Assembly: GCA_027625915.1 (NCBI GenBank)
Contig: JANTQA010000008.1
Span: 3,365,001 to 3,429,000 of the forward strand
Origin: Anaeramoeba flamelloides
Lineage: Eukaryota; Metamonada; Anaeramoebidae
DNA length: 64,000 bases
Reading direction: 5' to 3'
Shown here piece by piece: positions 45,700-57,504 of this stretch. The translations under genes and the position numbers were made by a program. The notes below the pieces were generated by a model. It did no database searches, was not told the origin of the DNA, and was given only the letters and a program-made list of their open reading frames with translations. Each line of letters starts with the position of its first letter. Position 1 is the first letter of the stretch.

Positions 45700-48120
45700 A
45701 AATTTTCTTTTGTAATTTATAAATCAAATGAAATGATTGAGTTAGTCACCTAAACAATTAATTAATTTGAATTTATTTAGAAAAATCAAAACACTCTTAT
45801 TCTACTATAAACCAAAAAACGGTATAATATTATTTTTTTTTACTATTAAGTTTACTGGACAAAATGGGCGAACATTTATTTATAGTTCTAGATCTAAAAT
45901 AATTAATTTTAGAAAAAAATTATTTATTTGGTATTATTTTTGATGATTAATATTTCAATCCAAATCTCAACGAATAAAAGTAATTGTGGTCTGGGTGATT
46001 AAATAAATGGGTATTTAATACAAACTTGACAAATTTTTCACAATTAAATTGAGATATTACTCATTAAAATTTTTATATTCTTTTTAGTTTTGTAAAAATT
46101 CATTTTCTGGTTTTCAAAAAATAAAAAAAAATATCAAAAAAATTTTGAAAAAAGTTTTTTTCTGATTCTCAAAAAAAGGAAAAAAAATTGAAAAAAAAAC
46201 ATTCATTGAGAAAAATTTTGTTAACAAATTGTTTGGACTTATAATAATTTTTATAATAATTTAAATCATTTTTTTGATTAAAAAAAATAATTTTGTATTT
46301 TGTGGATAACATTTCAAAATTCTCAAATACCTTGAAGAAAATTTTACTGCTATTTTCCAATATATAAAATAAAATTTTTATTTCAAGTTCTCAAAATTTT
46401 TAAGAATTATGTGATGTAAAAAAACAAGAACAGCTTCACAAGCCCAGTTTAAAAATTATAATTTTAGGAATTTTCTTAAGCTTTCGTAATATTAACTCTT
46501 TTTCAGTCAAAATTTCCAAGTTTTATTGAAGAAATAGAACAGATATTCTATTACTTATTCATTATTCTTCTCAAAATAAATTTTCAATTGTTAGATCAAA
46601 ATCATTTTGCTTCATTTTTTATTTAGTTATTTTTTTTTTGTTTTTTCTCATTTCGTAAAATTTTTTATTTTTGTTTTTTGCTTTTATATTTTTTTTAAAA
46701 AAAAAAATTAAATGATAAAAATAAAATCCTTTGAAAACTACAAATTAACATTAAGAAAATTGAGGCTTAGACATTCTTTTAAAATCCATAGATTATAAAT
46801 TAAATAATCTTATTGTCGACAGTTTTAATTTTCTCAAGAAATTGAGAAAGTTTGCACGAGAAGTCCCAATTAATGTACACCAATAATTTTATTAACATTT
46901 TTTTTTTTTTTTTTTTTGAAATATTAGGTTTGTTCATGTATTTCTTTGATGAATCTCAACTCTAATCCGAAGTTTATTATTTCTCTTATTTATAACTCAT
47001 CTTCATTTGACTAATTCTCAAAAAAAAAAAAAAAATGAATTTTTGATTATTGGCCGGACATCTTTTAGTGAAATGGAGTTTAAGCTATTTCTGAGAAATA
47101 TGGGCAAATTTATTTTAAAATATATCTTCTTGTACAAAATCTTCAAAAATGGATTTAAATATCCTTGGGCATTAACTACGATTTATTGGTCTTGATTATG
47201 ATTTTTTTCTTTTTTAGTATTTTATATATAAATAAAAGATATCCCATTTTATAATCTTGATATTATATGATATTTTTAAGGGTTTAAAATTGGTGTTTAT
47301 TATTTTTTTTTGATCAAAAAATTTTTTTCATAACTAGCTTAGTCTCAACAAATTTTACAAATAGAATTGAAATAGAAGTATTATATTTTTTACAAAATAA
47401 TTTGTACCCTTTCCAGATTTATAGTTCTTAATTGAAATTGGTCTTAAATTGTTTTCTCCATAAAAAAAGCTATTTTTTTTTTCATTTTTTTTAATATTTT
47501 AACATACATATTTTGAAATTGATACCTTAGTTTTTTATTCAATTGGTATTAATATTTTACTCATTTCGTATTATAAATAAAACGAAAGCCTCCGTTAACA
47601 GAAAGGATTTTTTATGAAATGTTAAAAAAAAATTCCACACTTTTTTTTTAAATACCTTATTTTGAGATAAAATTTTAAAGTGTTCAATATGATGTTAACA
47701 ATATTTGGTAAAATCTAATTTCATCTTATAACAAAAGCACAATTCCTTGAAAAAAAATTTTAAATGGTTTTTGAATGTTAATTTATAAAACTAACCTAAC
47801 CAAAACAATAAAAATATTTTTCTCATTAGTCGAATTAAAAATCAATTTTCTGGTTAAATCAAAAGAATTATCCCCAAAAATAAAAATTTAAAAAACAATT
47901 AATAGACATTACAATAAATACCATTTATTGTCTTAGAATGACCTAAATAGTAATAAACAGGGTAAAAATCTTATTTTGTACCCAGTTATAAAATCAATTT
48001 CATTTTTTTTATTAATCAGAAAAATTGAAAAAAACATTGAAACAACTTTCTTTTCTAGGTTTGCCTGCCGATCAGAATTTTTTGACACTTCTCATCTAAA
48101 AATTTATAATTACAAATATC
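45700..48120 (+). repeat. Family A, copy 4, split by a family K element
   Basis: The left part (45.7-46.39 kb; TTGATGATTAATATTTCAAT, GGTGATTAAATAAATG) and right part (about 47.70-48.12 kb; CAAAAGAATTATC, GATCAGAATTTTTTGACACT) match the continuous copy. The interruption carries family K sequence at about 47.05-47.64 kb. Confidence 0.5.
47050..47640 (-). mobile_element. Family K transposon relic, copy 2
   Basis: It matches the copy at 52.55-53.19 kb, including GGCAAATTTATTTTAAAATA, GGATTTAAATATCC and the mirror end. The minus strand keeps a short peptide RPISIKNYKSGKGTNYF, which matches RPISIKNRKYGMGTNDF in the other copy, so both descend from a protein-coding transposon. Confidence 0.5.
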
Positions 48121-48127
48121 AATAATA

Positions 48128-48325
48128 CAGTCAGTTTCACTTTTAAGGCACAAACTTTCAACAAAATTTAAGGCACAATAAAAATCTCAAATTAAGGCAC
48201 AAAATTCAAATTCTAGTAAAAATAAATTGTAAAAAAAAAAAATTCCAAATTTTGTGCCTTAATTTGAGATTTTTTTGTGCCTTAAATTCAGTTGAAAGTT
48301 TGTACCTTAAAAGTGAAACTGACTG
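48128..48325. mobile_element. TA-flanked MITE, family H (best copy)
   Basis: A 198-base near-perfect inverted repeat: CAGTCAGTTTCACTTTTAAG, then GGCACAAA and AAATCTCAAATTAAGGCAC, mirrored to CTTAAAAGTGAAACTGACTG. TA lies at each end. This is the Tc1/mariner MITE pattern. The AAGGCAC heptamer repeats several times per arm. Confidence 0.85.
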
Positions 48326-48329
48326 TAAC

Positions 48330-51300
48330 ATATTTTGAAAGATTACCATTTGGTAAAGAAAGATTTAATCCTTTAAAGATTATTTTTTTTTGGAATGGTT
48401 TCCTTCAAATTTAATAATTTTTTTTTAAGAAAGTTACTCCAAAAACTTATTATTATTCAGTTCATTAACATTCTATCACCTCTTTTTTAATTCTAGAGGA
48501 AAATTATATAGAAATGAAATGTAAAATTTTGGTGAAAAATTGTAAACATTTGTTTTTGAGAATGTTTTTTTTTTATGAAGATCTTATAAAAGATGGTTCT
48601 TAACTATTGTTTCAAGTTGTACTTTCAATTTTTAACCTATTTAAATTAGTAAAAGAGTACAAAAAAAATTATAGATTTTGTTCACTAATAATTATGTCAA
48701 TTGAATTTATATTATTTAGCTTTGTTAATAAAAAAAATGAATTTTTTAAATTGGGTTGCAATTTGATTTTCAAAAAAAGGGTTCATTTTCGTAAATAGTC
48801 AAATAAAAAATTTAAATTGGATTTGATATCAAGAAAAACTTTTGGACATATTTAGTTGTGTTATTTGATGAATTGTTTTTTTTAATATTTTTTTAGAATT
48901 TAAAAAACTTTCAGAAGAAAAATTTTATAAAAAAATAGATATTGAAGAGGAAATCATAGGTTCAATAAGAATAATTTTGAATTTTTTTATTAGTTATTAC
49001 TAATAATATTTTACATGAAAAATAAATGGTATATTATATCAATATATAAAGGATAAATAACTTAATAATTATTTTAAGTTTTTTATATATGACAACCAAA
49101 AATCAAATTGATAAAAAAATGAGGAAAATTTAGTATTAATATTATTTGTAATATTCAGGGGTATAGTCACTTACTCTGGGATTTTTTCTATACTCAAGAA
49201 GTCTCTGAATAGGAAAAATTATATTGTGAAATTGTACATCTTTTTTTTGAAAAAATTTAATTACAATACAAAAATTCATTGGATTCACATTTTCAAAAAA
49301 AAAAAATTCAATTAAGGAAGTAAGTACATTTTTCATATTTTGACTGGCATCATTTATGTGAAACTGAATGATTAAAATCATTACAATAGCCAAATATATT
49401 GATATTTTAATAAATATAAGAAGTGAAGTATATCAAGTAAACCATATTTTCATAGAATTAAAAAATGGAATTCAAAAAATGAAAAAGATTGATAAAGAAA
49501 AATAAATAAAAACTATTTGATTCTAGATCTCATCTATAAGTTATGATATAATTATTCATTCTTAATTTGGTTTTATTTTAAATTCTTTGTGGAATATTTT
49601 TGTTTGTGAAAATTTTTGAGAAACAGATAACTTTTTATTCTTCGAGAATTTCTATATTGGATATTTATCCCTCTTTTCATTTATTTTATAAATTCTAGTT
49701 TTATTACAGAAAATCTTATATTTTTTATTCGAATTCAGAAATATATATTCTCAATCACTTAAAATACTCGAGAAATTTTTTTAAAAAAAAATTTGTTTTA
49801 AAGAATATAAACATCAAAAGTTGTTTTGAAGGTTGTCTAACTAAGCACTTGATTCACTATTTTGGATCAATCAAACACCAAATTTTTTTCCTAAAAATTG
49901 AAAAAAAAATATAAAAATATTTTCGAAGGTTTATTATTTTTTCGTTATTAAAATCAAAATAATAGTGTGTTCAGTTAAATATTGTCGGGAGGTTACTTGT
50001 TTTTTTATTGGTGATTTCAGTAAATAAAGAGAACAATTTGATTTTCTCAAAAAAGGATAAATTTCATTTGGATTTTTTTCTTTGAAAAAATACAACTCCA
50101 TTTTTTTAGAAAATAGAAAAATACAGACCAGCAAAACAAATAATTTTTAAACCAAAATGGAATCAAAACTATTCTTTCACATATTGAGAAATTAAAAATT
50201 TCCATTTTATTATTTACTTCAATCAAAAAAAAAAATGATAAAATCTAATTACAAAGAAACCTAAAAGTTGGAAATAATTTTATTTCCATGTATATTTATG
50301 ATTTTTCAAACCAAGATGATAATAAATAATTTCAAGAAGTTAAACTAATTAGGGCAAGTGAGTAACAATCCTCTATTTCTATTAAATATTTAATTGTTAA
50401 TTATGAGAGTAAATTTTACTTCAAAAAAATCAATAAAATACTTTTTCACGGCCTTATTCTACCTCCGTTTAGGCCTTTAAGACATAAGTATAGATGGGAA
50501 ATTACGGGGAGATAAATACAAATTGATAAAATTAATTCAGATTCTAGTAAAATAATATGTGTAAAAAATCCGAACTTTGACCCTTGATTTGTGATTTTTT
50601 TGTGCCTGAATCAAGTTAAAAGTTTGTACCTTTAAAGTGGAACTGGCTGTAAAATAACTAACATTCCACCCTTTCAAATTTTAAATAGGCATATTTAGTT
50701 TTCGAAAAAATTATTCAAAAAAAACAAAAACAAAAATCTCTTCAAATGTTTTGTAAAATTCTAGTATATCAAAAGATTTCTTTTTTCAATAAAAAACTAT
50801 TTTGGATAAATCTCTTATGATCAAAAAGCTGAGTATATAATTGGATTTAACCTATTTAATTTCAAATTTCTTTTCGTTAATCTCCTTTTAATTCTAAATT
50901 ATGAGATTTTTAATTTATTTTGACAACTAACAAAAATATTTACGTTTATTATCTTAGTTTTTTTTTTATTATTATTAGTTTATTGATTAACAATTCCAAT
51001 TCAATTTTTTTATATTCAAATTAGATACAAAATTATTTTTGGTTTAAGTTGTCTGAAATTTAGAAAAAAAATAAAATATACTTAAATTGAAGCGAAAGGT
51101 ATATATATATATAGATATATATAGATATATTAACTTAAATTCTAAATGTCAAACATACCTAAAACAGTCCAAATAATCAGAATACTGCAATTTCATTCAA
51201 ATATAAAATAATTTGAAATATTTTAGAATTTATGTCAAATATGAAAATTATTTTTTCATCATTTATTATTTTTTTTCATTTTATTTTTTGAATTACGTAA

Positions 51301-51570
51301 CTTGCTTCATTTTATTGTGATTTTTTTTCAATAAATGATTGATATTAGGTAAAAGTTGAGTTCTTCTAAATAGAAGAACTTAAATAAAATTAGTCTATTC
51401 TTTTTAACCATTTGAAAGATCAATAATATTAAAAGTATTTAAGAAAATTTACATATATATTTTTAATGTGTACTCTCTTGAAATTTTTTAATATACTGAG
51501 AATTTAGTAGTTTTACAATTATTTATATAATATTTTCTTAGTATTAGAATTTATATAAAATTAGTTAAAA
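48330..51570. other. Intergenic transposon-derived DNA
   Basis: No host gene is supported. A half copy of MITE H lies at about 50,560-50,652. A TTG-started minus-strand frame at 49.14-49.39 kb ends RVSDYTPEYYK and might be a transposon protein remnant. Short TA repeats occur near 51.10 kb. Confidence 0.4.
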
Positions 51571-51577
51571 TGTCAAT

Positions 51578-51776
51578 TACAATCAGTTTCACTTTTAAAG
51601 CACAAAATTTTAACAAAATTTAACACACAAAAAAATCACAAATTAAGGCACAAAATTTGGAATTTTTTTTTTCACAATTTATTTTACTCGAAACTGAATT
51701 TTGTGCTTTAATTTGAGATTTTTTATGTGCCTGTAATTTGGTTGAAAGTTTGTGCCTTAAAAGTGAAACTGGCAGT
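51578..51776. mobile_element. MITE, family H, copy 3
   Basis: The same layout as the 48.13-kb copy (CAATCAGTTTCACTTTTAAA to AAAAGTGAAACTGGCAGTA), with a few substitutions per arm. Confidence 0.8.
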
Positions 51777-52089
51777 AGTGAATGGTTCTAATTTGGTATT
51801 TCTTCGGGAATTGATTTACTATGATTTTTTTTTTTTGAAAATTAAATATTTTTAGTGTGTTAAAAAAATTGAATTGGAGTTTATATTGGATAGTTTTATT
51901 GGGTCTTTACAACAATTATAGATCACCAAACCCAAAATAAATATGAATTTTGATTTCATATTTTTTATTTTTTTTTGCAATGGAGTTCCCGACGAAATAG
52001 ATTCCAATTTGATTATCTCTAATAATTGATTTGGTATTTTTTATGATAAATATGTATAAACTTAATTCCAAAAATTTGGACATAGTATA

Positions 52090-52426
52090 AACAATGGAAA
52101 GAAAATCAATACTATACTTTAAATTCAATTTGGAAAGAATTTTGATTTTACAAACAATTTCATTTTTTATCTTTTTTGTATGTTTTCATTTCCTTTTTTG
52201 CAGTTATGTAATCTGTTTCATTAGATCTGGAAATTCTTTTCCAATGGTTGATAGAAAGTTAGTGTTGAGTTTGTTAAATTGGAAAATCACAGACAATTGG
52301 TCTGATGGTATCTTATCATTTGATCTATTAACAATTGTTGGTGAAATTTCAACTAATTTACCAATACATTTTTTGTTTCTCTCAGTTTCATTATTTTGGA
52401 CACACCTATTTTTATTTTTGAGTTTT
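52090..52426 (-). mobile_element. Tc1-like relic, family J, copy 2
   Basis: Read on the minus strand it begins TGTGTCCAAAATAATGAAAC, as at 32.49 kb, and carries an open segment with CIGKLVEISPTIVNRSNDKI, then NTNFLSTIGKEFPDL. The related copy at 56.28 kb has IGRFVKITPTMVDRSNYKI, then HLSTIYKKFSDL. The peptide is conserved while the DNA has diverged, so it was coding. The plus-strand frame over this interval is its antisense. Confidence 0.5.
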
Positions 52427-52548
52427 ATATTTTTTTCTTTTATTTGGATTAAAATTTTTACTTATTAAAACATAAATACTGGGTAACTTAGATGTTGTTT
52501 TATATTATGTTTGGAAAAATACAATAAATAGGGTTTTTTTTTGCCTAT

Positions 52549-53172
52549 TTTTGATTTTGGGTGTGTCCAAATTTTTGGAATGGGGTTTATATATAAGCTA
52601 TTTCCAATAAAGTGGGGCAAATTTATTTTAAAATATATTTATGTAACCCATTCTTCAAAATAGGATTTAAATATCCAAAATCATTAACCACCATTTATAG
52701 ATTCTTGATAATAATTCAATTTGTTTCTTAGTATTGTTTTGCAGAAATAAAATAGATTAAAATTTATGATCTCGATTTTATCTGATATTTTTTTATGGTG
52801 AAAATTGGTGTTTATTATTTTTCTTTTTTGATCGAAAAAAAATATTTTCATAACTTGTATAATCTCAACAAAATTTACAATATAATTAAAAACATATAAC
52901 TGCGTTTTCGTGTTTAAAAAATCATTTGTTCCCATTCCATATTTCCGGTTTTTTATTGAAATTGGTCGTACATTGCTTTTAGCCAAAAAAAGATCTATTT
53001 TTTTTTCATTTTTTGGGAATATTTCAACTAACATGCTTTGAATTAAATATATAAGTGGTTGATTCAATCGGTATAAATATTAAACTTAATTTGGTATTAT
53101 TGATTAATGATTACCATCACTAAAAAAGATTATTTTTTATGAAATGTAAAAAAAAATGCCCCACTTTTTTGG

Positions 53173-53190
<18 letters not shown>
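52549..53190 (-). mobile_element. Family K transposon relic with a 127-codon frame
   Basis: The ends TGTGTCCAAATTTTTGGAAT (left) and the GGGGC / GCCCC mirrored segments delimit an element of about 640 bases. The minus-strand frame (53,067-52,684, starting at a TTG) includes AKSNVRPISIKNRKYGMGTN and is partly conserved in the copy near 47.4 kb. The TGTGTCC terminus points to a Tc1/mariner-type transposon. The transposase catalytic motif was not identified. Confidence 0.5.
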
Positions 53191-53205
<15 letters not shown>

Positions 53206-53639
53206 CTTCGTTCAATTAGAAAAGCAAATTAAAGCGTTTTATTTTGAATAAAAGGGTGAAAATCATTTAGGATGTTTCATATTTAAATTTCAACTTCAAA
53301 GAAAAACTATTGCACAAAAATTGTTTTCACTTTTTTTACTTAGCAACACTTTGTTTTTTTGAAATTGTTCCAAATTTTGAAAGGAATTACAAGATTAAAA
53401 TCCAATAAGTTTAACTTTAAAAGTTTTTACAGTTCAAACTTTTCAAAACTTATTATTTAATAAACATATTTGCACTTATTGAATTTTATAAAAACGATAT
53501 CAGCTTTTTGAAAGTTAATAAATATTATTATTTTAGATAACTTTCAAAAACTTCTATAAAATTATAAAATGTTATCTTTTGTATATTCTTTATTTTTTAC
53601 CCTTTTTTGACTGAAAAAAACTTTGGAGTATTTGAACCT

Positions 53640-53830
53640 TGAACAAATTTGAGAGAAGAATAGAAATAAGATATATTGTAGATTGTCATTCTGAAAGTTC
53701 TAATAATTCTTGGGCATATTTATATAGATTCTTCTATTCTTGGTATGTAGTAACATCATTTAAAAAAAGATCAAATGTTTTTTATCAGTTAACTAATCTT
53801 TATTTCAAAAATATTGGACGATTTTTCACC
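53640..53830 (+). CDS. Possible coding remnant
   Basis: An open segment without an ATG at its head (FERRIEIRYIVDCHSESSNN, then SWAYLYRFFYSWYV) and with a codon mix unlike its surroundings. It lies between transposon relics and may derive from one. No family was recognised. Confidence 0.2.
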
Positions 53831-54763
53831 AAAAAAAAATTGTTAATTTTATTTTTTTTTTTTTGAATAATAATGTATTTTACCAAACTGTTTAGCGATA
53901 ATACCCAATATAGATTCATAAATAAAAATAAAGTGTAATCATTTTTGTATTTGTTGGAAAAAAATGGAACAATATTTTCATTCATCTTTCCAAAAAGATT
54001 TTCAAAATTTCTTGTTGCATATTTCAAATTATTAAATCAATAAAGAAGCTGATACTAGTAATTTTCTATTTACAAATGTAGTCTTTATATATTTATTATC
54101 ATTCTTGAGATGTGATTTTTTCAGAAAGCTTAATGTAGTTTTTTATCTTTTTTTTTTTTTTTTTTGTAATTAACAGTATTTTTTTAAAAAGACAAATGAA
54201 AATTGAAAAAAATAATAATAAAAAAGTTTTTGCCTAATTTTGAAATTTAGCTTCAAATTCGAAAAAAAGTGAAACAGTAAAAAAAAGATCATAGCAATTT
54301 TTAATTGGTATCAATAATAGAACATGAAAATGGAAAGTGGGATCAGTAATACAAAGTAAAGAAAGAAAAGTGTTGAAAAACAAAAAGGGGGATCCTTCAC
54401 AATACCAGAGATATTAAAATACTATCTTTAAGTTTTGAGTTTTTATTTGATTTATCAATTATTAAAAATATTCTTGATAAAAATTACAGATCTTAAAAAT
54501 ACTCATTCGAATTTTGATAATAAGGGGGATTTAAATTGAGTTTGTAAATTAGATATAAATATAATGAATTATTATTTTTTTTTTTTCTTAGTTCGTAGAT
54601 TGAAACCCAAGTTACCCTGATTGTGATTAATTGTTTTATATAACTATTCTAATTTTTGAAAAATTCTTTCATCTATAGTTTGGAGGGTAGATAAGAATTG
54701 ACTTTGAAATCAATCTTTCATTATTATTCTTGACCTTCATTTCTCTAATTTGTTTTATTCACA

Positions 54764-54859
54764 ATGACCTTACCTTCTTATAATCCTAGCAAAGCTAAAA
54801 GAGATATAAGGGGTTTTACATGGACCGTTGTAGCATATAAAAGATTGATCATTGGATAA
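54764..54859 (+). CDS. Candidate coding segment, possible first exon
   Basis: From an ATG: MTLPSYNPSKAKRDIRGFTW, then TVVAYKRLIIG and a TAA. The same frame stays open after that stop for about 37 codons (FLFSSIPILLNRKSVEELLQ). The composition looks coding. It may be the head of a transposon protein lying between L-type ends, or a host exon with an unrecognised splice site. Confidence 0.28.
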   Translation: MTLPSYNPSKAKRDIRGFTWTVVAYKRLIIG

Positions 54860-55088
54860 ACTTTTAGGATATATGTATTTCTCTTCAGTTCTATCCCAAT
54901 ACTTCTAAATCGGAAAAGTGTTGAAGAATTGCTCCAACTCAAGTACATTTATGTTTTTCACTCGATTTTATGATGTTTTGCAAATTATTCAAAAAAACCC
55001 ATACCCTCTTTTTGTCTCTTATTCTGAAATCATTTTTAAATTTCATTTCTAATTTAAAAGTTTTCGAATTTCAATTCATAATTTGTCA

Positions 55089-55310
55089 ATGCCAAATAAC
55101 TGTTCTCTTACTCCTGAAATTTTATTTCTTCTTGTAGTGAACCAAAATAAAGTATCCCTAATAATGATTTATTTCTTACGGTATATTAGAAAACAAAAAG
55201 ATCAAAATTTTCATTCAGCTTTCGAAAAAAATCCACAAGAATTAGAAGAATTCATCAAAACCCCTAATTCTCTCAGGAAAATTAATTATTTAAACTTATT
55301 TTATGAATGA
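55089..55310 (+). CDS. Candidate coding segment, possible terminal exon
   Basis: A 73-codon frame from ATG (MPNNCSLTPEILF...) to TGA. A T-rich tract and TTGTAG acceptor at about 55,137 suggest that the real exon may start there and read NQNKVSLIMIYFLRYIRKQK, then FEKNPQELEEFIKTPNSLRK. It is well above background in coding character. Family unknown. It is flanked by L-type ends at 54.26 and 55.34 kb. Confidence 0.3.
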   Translation: MPNNCSLTPEILFLLVVNQNKVSLIMIYFLRYIRKQKDQNFHSAFEKNPQELEEFIKTPNSLRKINYLNLFYE

Positions 55311-55627
55311 AAAACTTGAAATTTTTCATGATTATTCTGGAAAAAAAGTGAAACAGGGGTTTTCAATAGAAATTGAATATAAAAAGGAAAACCAATTAAA
55401 AGAAGAAACCAATAAATTTCAGAGAATACTCCTTTATATTATTTTCAAATAAACCCACAAAAATAATTTAAGGGAGTAGCCATGGTAAAGAAAAATTTTT
55501 CACTTTTTTGTAATTCTGAAGAGGATCAGAAAATAACATTTTTTACTCTAGTTGTACCTTATTGATTTTTATTATTTAAAGTACTTCATTCATTAGATTT
55601 TTTAAATTTTTTTTTCAAAGTCTCAAA

Positions 55628-55730
55628 GAAATTCCCACAATAGAATGTTGAGTTGAATTGCAAAAAATAGTGTTTTGAATGTTGAATAACTTATCTCTTA
55701 TCCTTATCTCAACATTCTATTATGGCAATT
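55628..55730. other. Hairpin with 18-base arms
   Basis: CCACAATAGAATGTTGAG pairs with CTCAACATTCTATTATGG (one mismatch), with a loop of about 65 bases. No function can be assigned. Confidence 0.35.
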
Positions 55731-56278
55731 AATTTAAACATTTTTCATTTTTTTATTTTTTCATCATTTTTGAGATTTTTTTAATCCTGACAACATAAAG
55801 CAATTAGAAATATTTTAATATTAGTTGCATTTAGGATTAATGGATTTTGTTTAAAAAGAACAACAATATTACAATTGAGAGAATATAAAAGGAAACATAA
55901 ATGGGACTAAAATAGTTAGAAGGATTCCAAAATTAGAATAATTAAGTCAAATCATTACTTGTTAGGCTTTTAAATCGTTGGGTTTAGTGGAATATGAGAA
56001 GTAAATATGATTATATGTTATCAAAGTTAAAACCAAAAAATAGCCAAAATTTTGATTCAAAGAATCTGAAATTATCTTCTCCCAAAAAAAAAAACTAAAC
56101 CTCCATTCCAAAAATTTAAACACATCTAAAATCAAAAATTTGAAAAAAAAACTCAATTTACTATATTCTCCCAAACGTAATATAAAACCATATTTAAGTA
56201 ACATAGTACTAATGGTTTTTTAAAGTAATCATTTTCATCCAAATATAAGAAAACAATATAAAACAAAACATTAAAACA

Positions 56279-56500
56279 GTGTGTCCAAAAAAAATTAAAC
56301 GAGCTAAAATGAAAGAGTTTGAACAAAAAATATATTGGTAGATTTGTTAAAATTACACCAACAATGGTTGATCGATCAAATTATAAGATACCATATACCG
56401 GTTATATGTGGATTTTTCCATTTTTGAAACTCAACTGTAACCATCTATCAACCATCTATAAAAAATTTTCAGATCTAACTAAACTGATTAAGTAACTGAA
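56279..56500 (+). mobile_element. Tc1-like relic, family J, copy 3
   Basis: Starts CAGTGTGTCCAAAAAAAATT, a classical Tc1-type terminus. The conserved peptide described for copy 2 is open from about 56,343 to the TAA near 56,495. Confidence 0.55.
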
Positions 56501-57504
56501 AAATTGAAAATGAAAACAAAAACAAAAAACACAAAAAATGAAATAGTTTGTTGAATTAAAATTAATTTCGAATTGGATATAAATCATGTTATTGTTATTT
56601 TTCTAACTGTTTAAACTGTGTCCAAATTAATAGAATTAAGTTTATTTTAATAAAAAAATAATAAAAAAAAAAAACTATTTTATCAATATAATCTCAATTT
56701 TTTAATTGTTTAACATGACTAAAATTAAAATATCAAATAATTTTTTTAAAAAAATTTTTAGAGAATCTACGATCACACACCACTAAAATAAAATGTTCTT
56801 ATCTCATCTCTCTCAAATTTTTTACATGTCTTATGGTCTAGCTACTCCCTTAAATCTACTTTTATATCGAAAGTCTTGATTAATTTTGGAGATACCCAAA
56901 AGAGTCAATTTTTTCAACAAATTTTTAATAATTGATCAATCAAAGAAAAACCCATACTAAAAGATAGTATTAAAGAAACTGTTATTGTGACGAATACTTC
57001 ATTTTGTCTTTAATTATTTATTTATTCTTCTATTATTGGATCTTATTTTTCCTTTTCAGGTTTCTGTGATTTCTGTGATTCTATTAATGTCACAGTTTCG
57101 GAAGTGTGTTTTGCTTTTTTTCCAGAATGGTGATTTCAATCTCTTTTTATGGAAAGTTGAATGAACATTTTGTTCCATTTATTTTGTACCAAATAATAGT
57201 GGTTCTTAACTTTCTTTTCTTAATAATTTTTTTTTTCCACTTTCAAAAGTTTTGGTGATTAAAAAAAAATGTTTCTCTTTTTTTCTCAGTTTCACTTTTT
57301 CCTGCTTGCCCAACAAGTTTTTTATAATAAGAATTGACAATTGCAAGATGTAGCTCCCCAATTAAAAGTAAATTTCCAAAGAAATAAGTAACAAGATCAA
57401 CTTTTTGGAATACACCTTCATTTCTGTGTAAAAAAATTATTTCATTTTTGTACTTTTTGTTTCAAAAAAAAAACCCCTTTTTAACCAAATAAACCTCAGA
57501 CTAA

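Larger units (their letters stand above)
54262..57305. mobile_element. Nested family L ends
   Basis: Plus-oriented ends GAAAAAAAGTGAAACAG occur at about 54,262 and 55,337, and inverse ends at about 57,110 and 57,290. Two L-type elements could therefore be nested, about 1.8 and 3.0 kb long, much larger than the 0.4-kb copy at 45.25 kb. A family J relic is inside at 56.28-56.50 kb. Confidence 0.4.

Noticed and set aside
52094-52468. Plus-strand hydrophobic 124-residue frame.
   Set aside because: It is antisense to the conserved family J peptide. The sequence between copies is conserved on the other strand.
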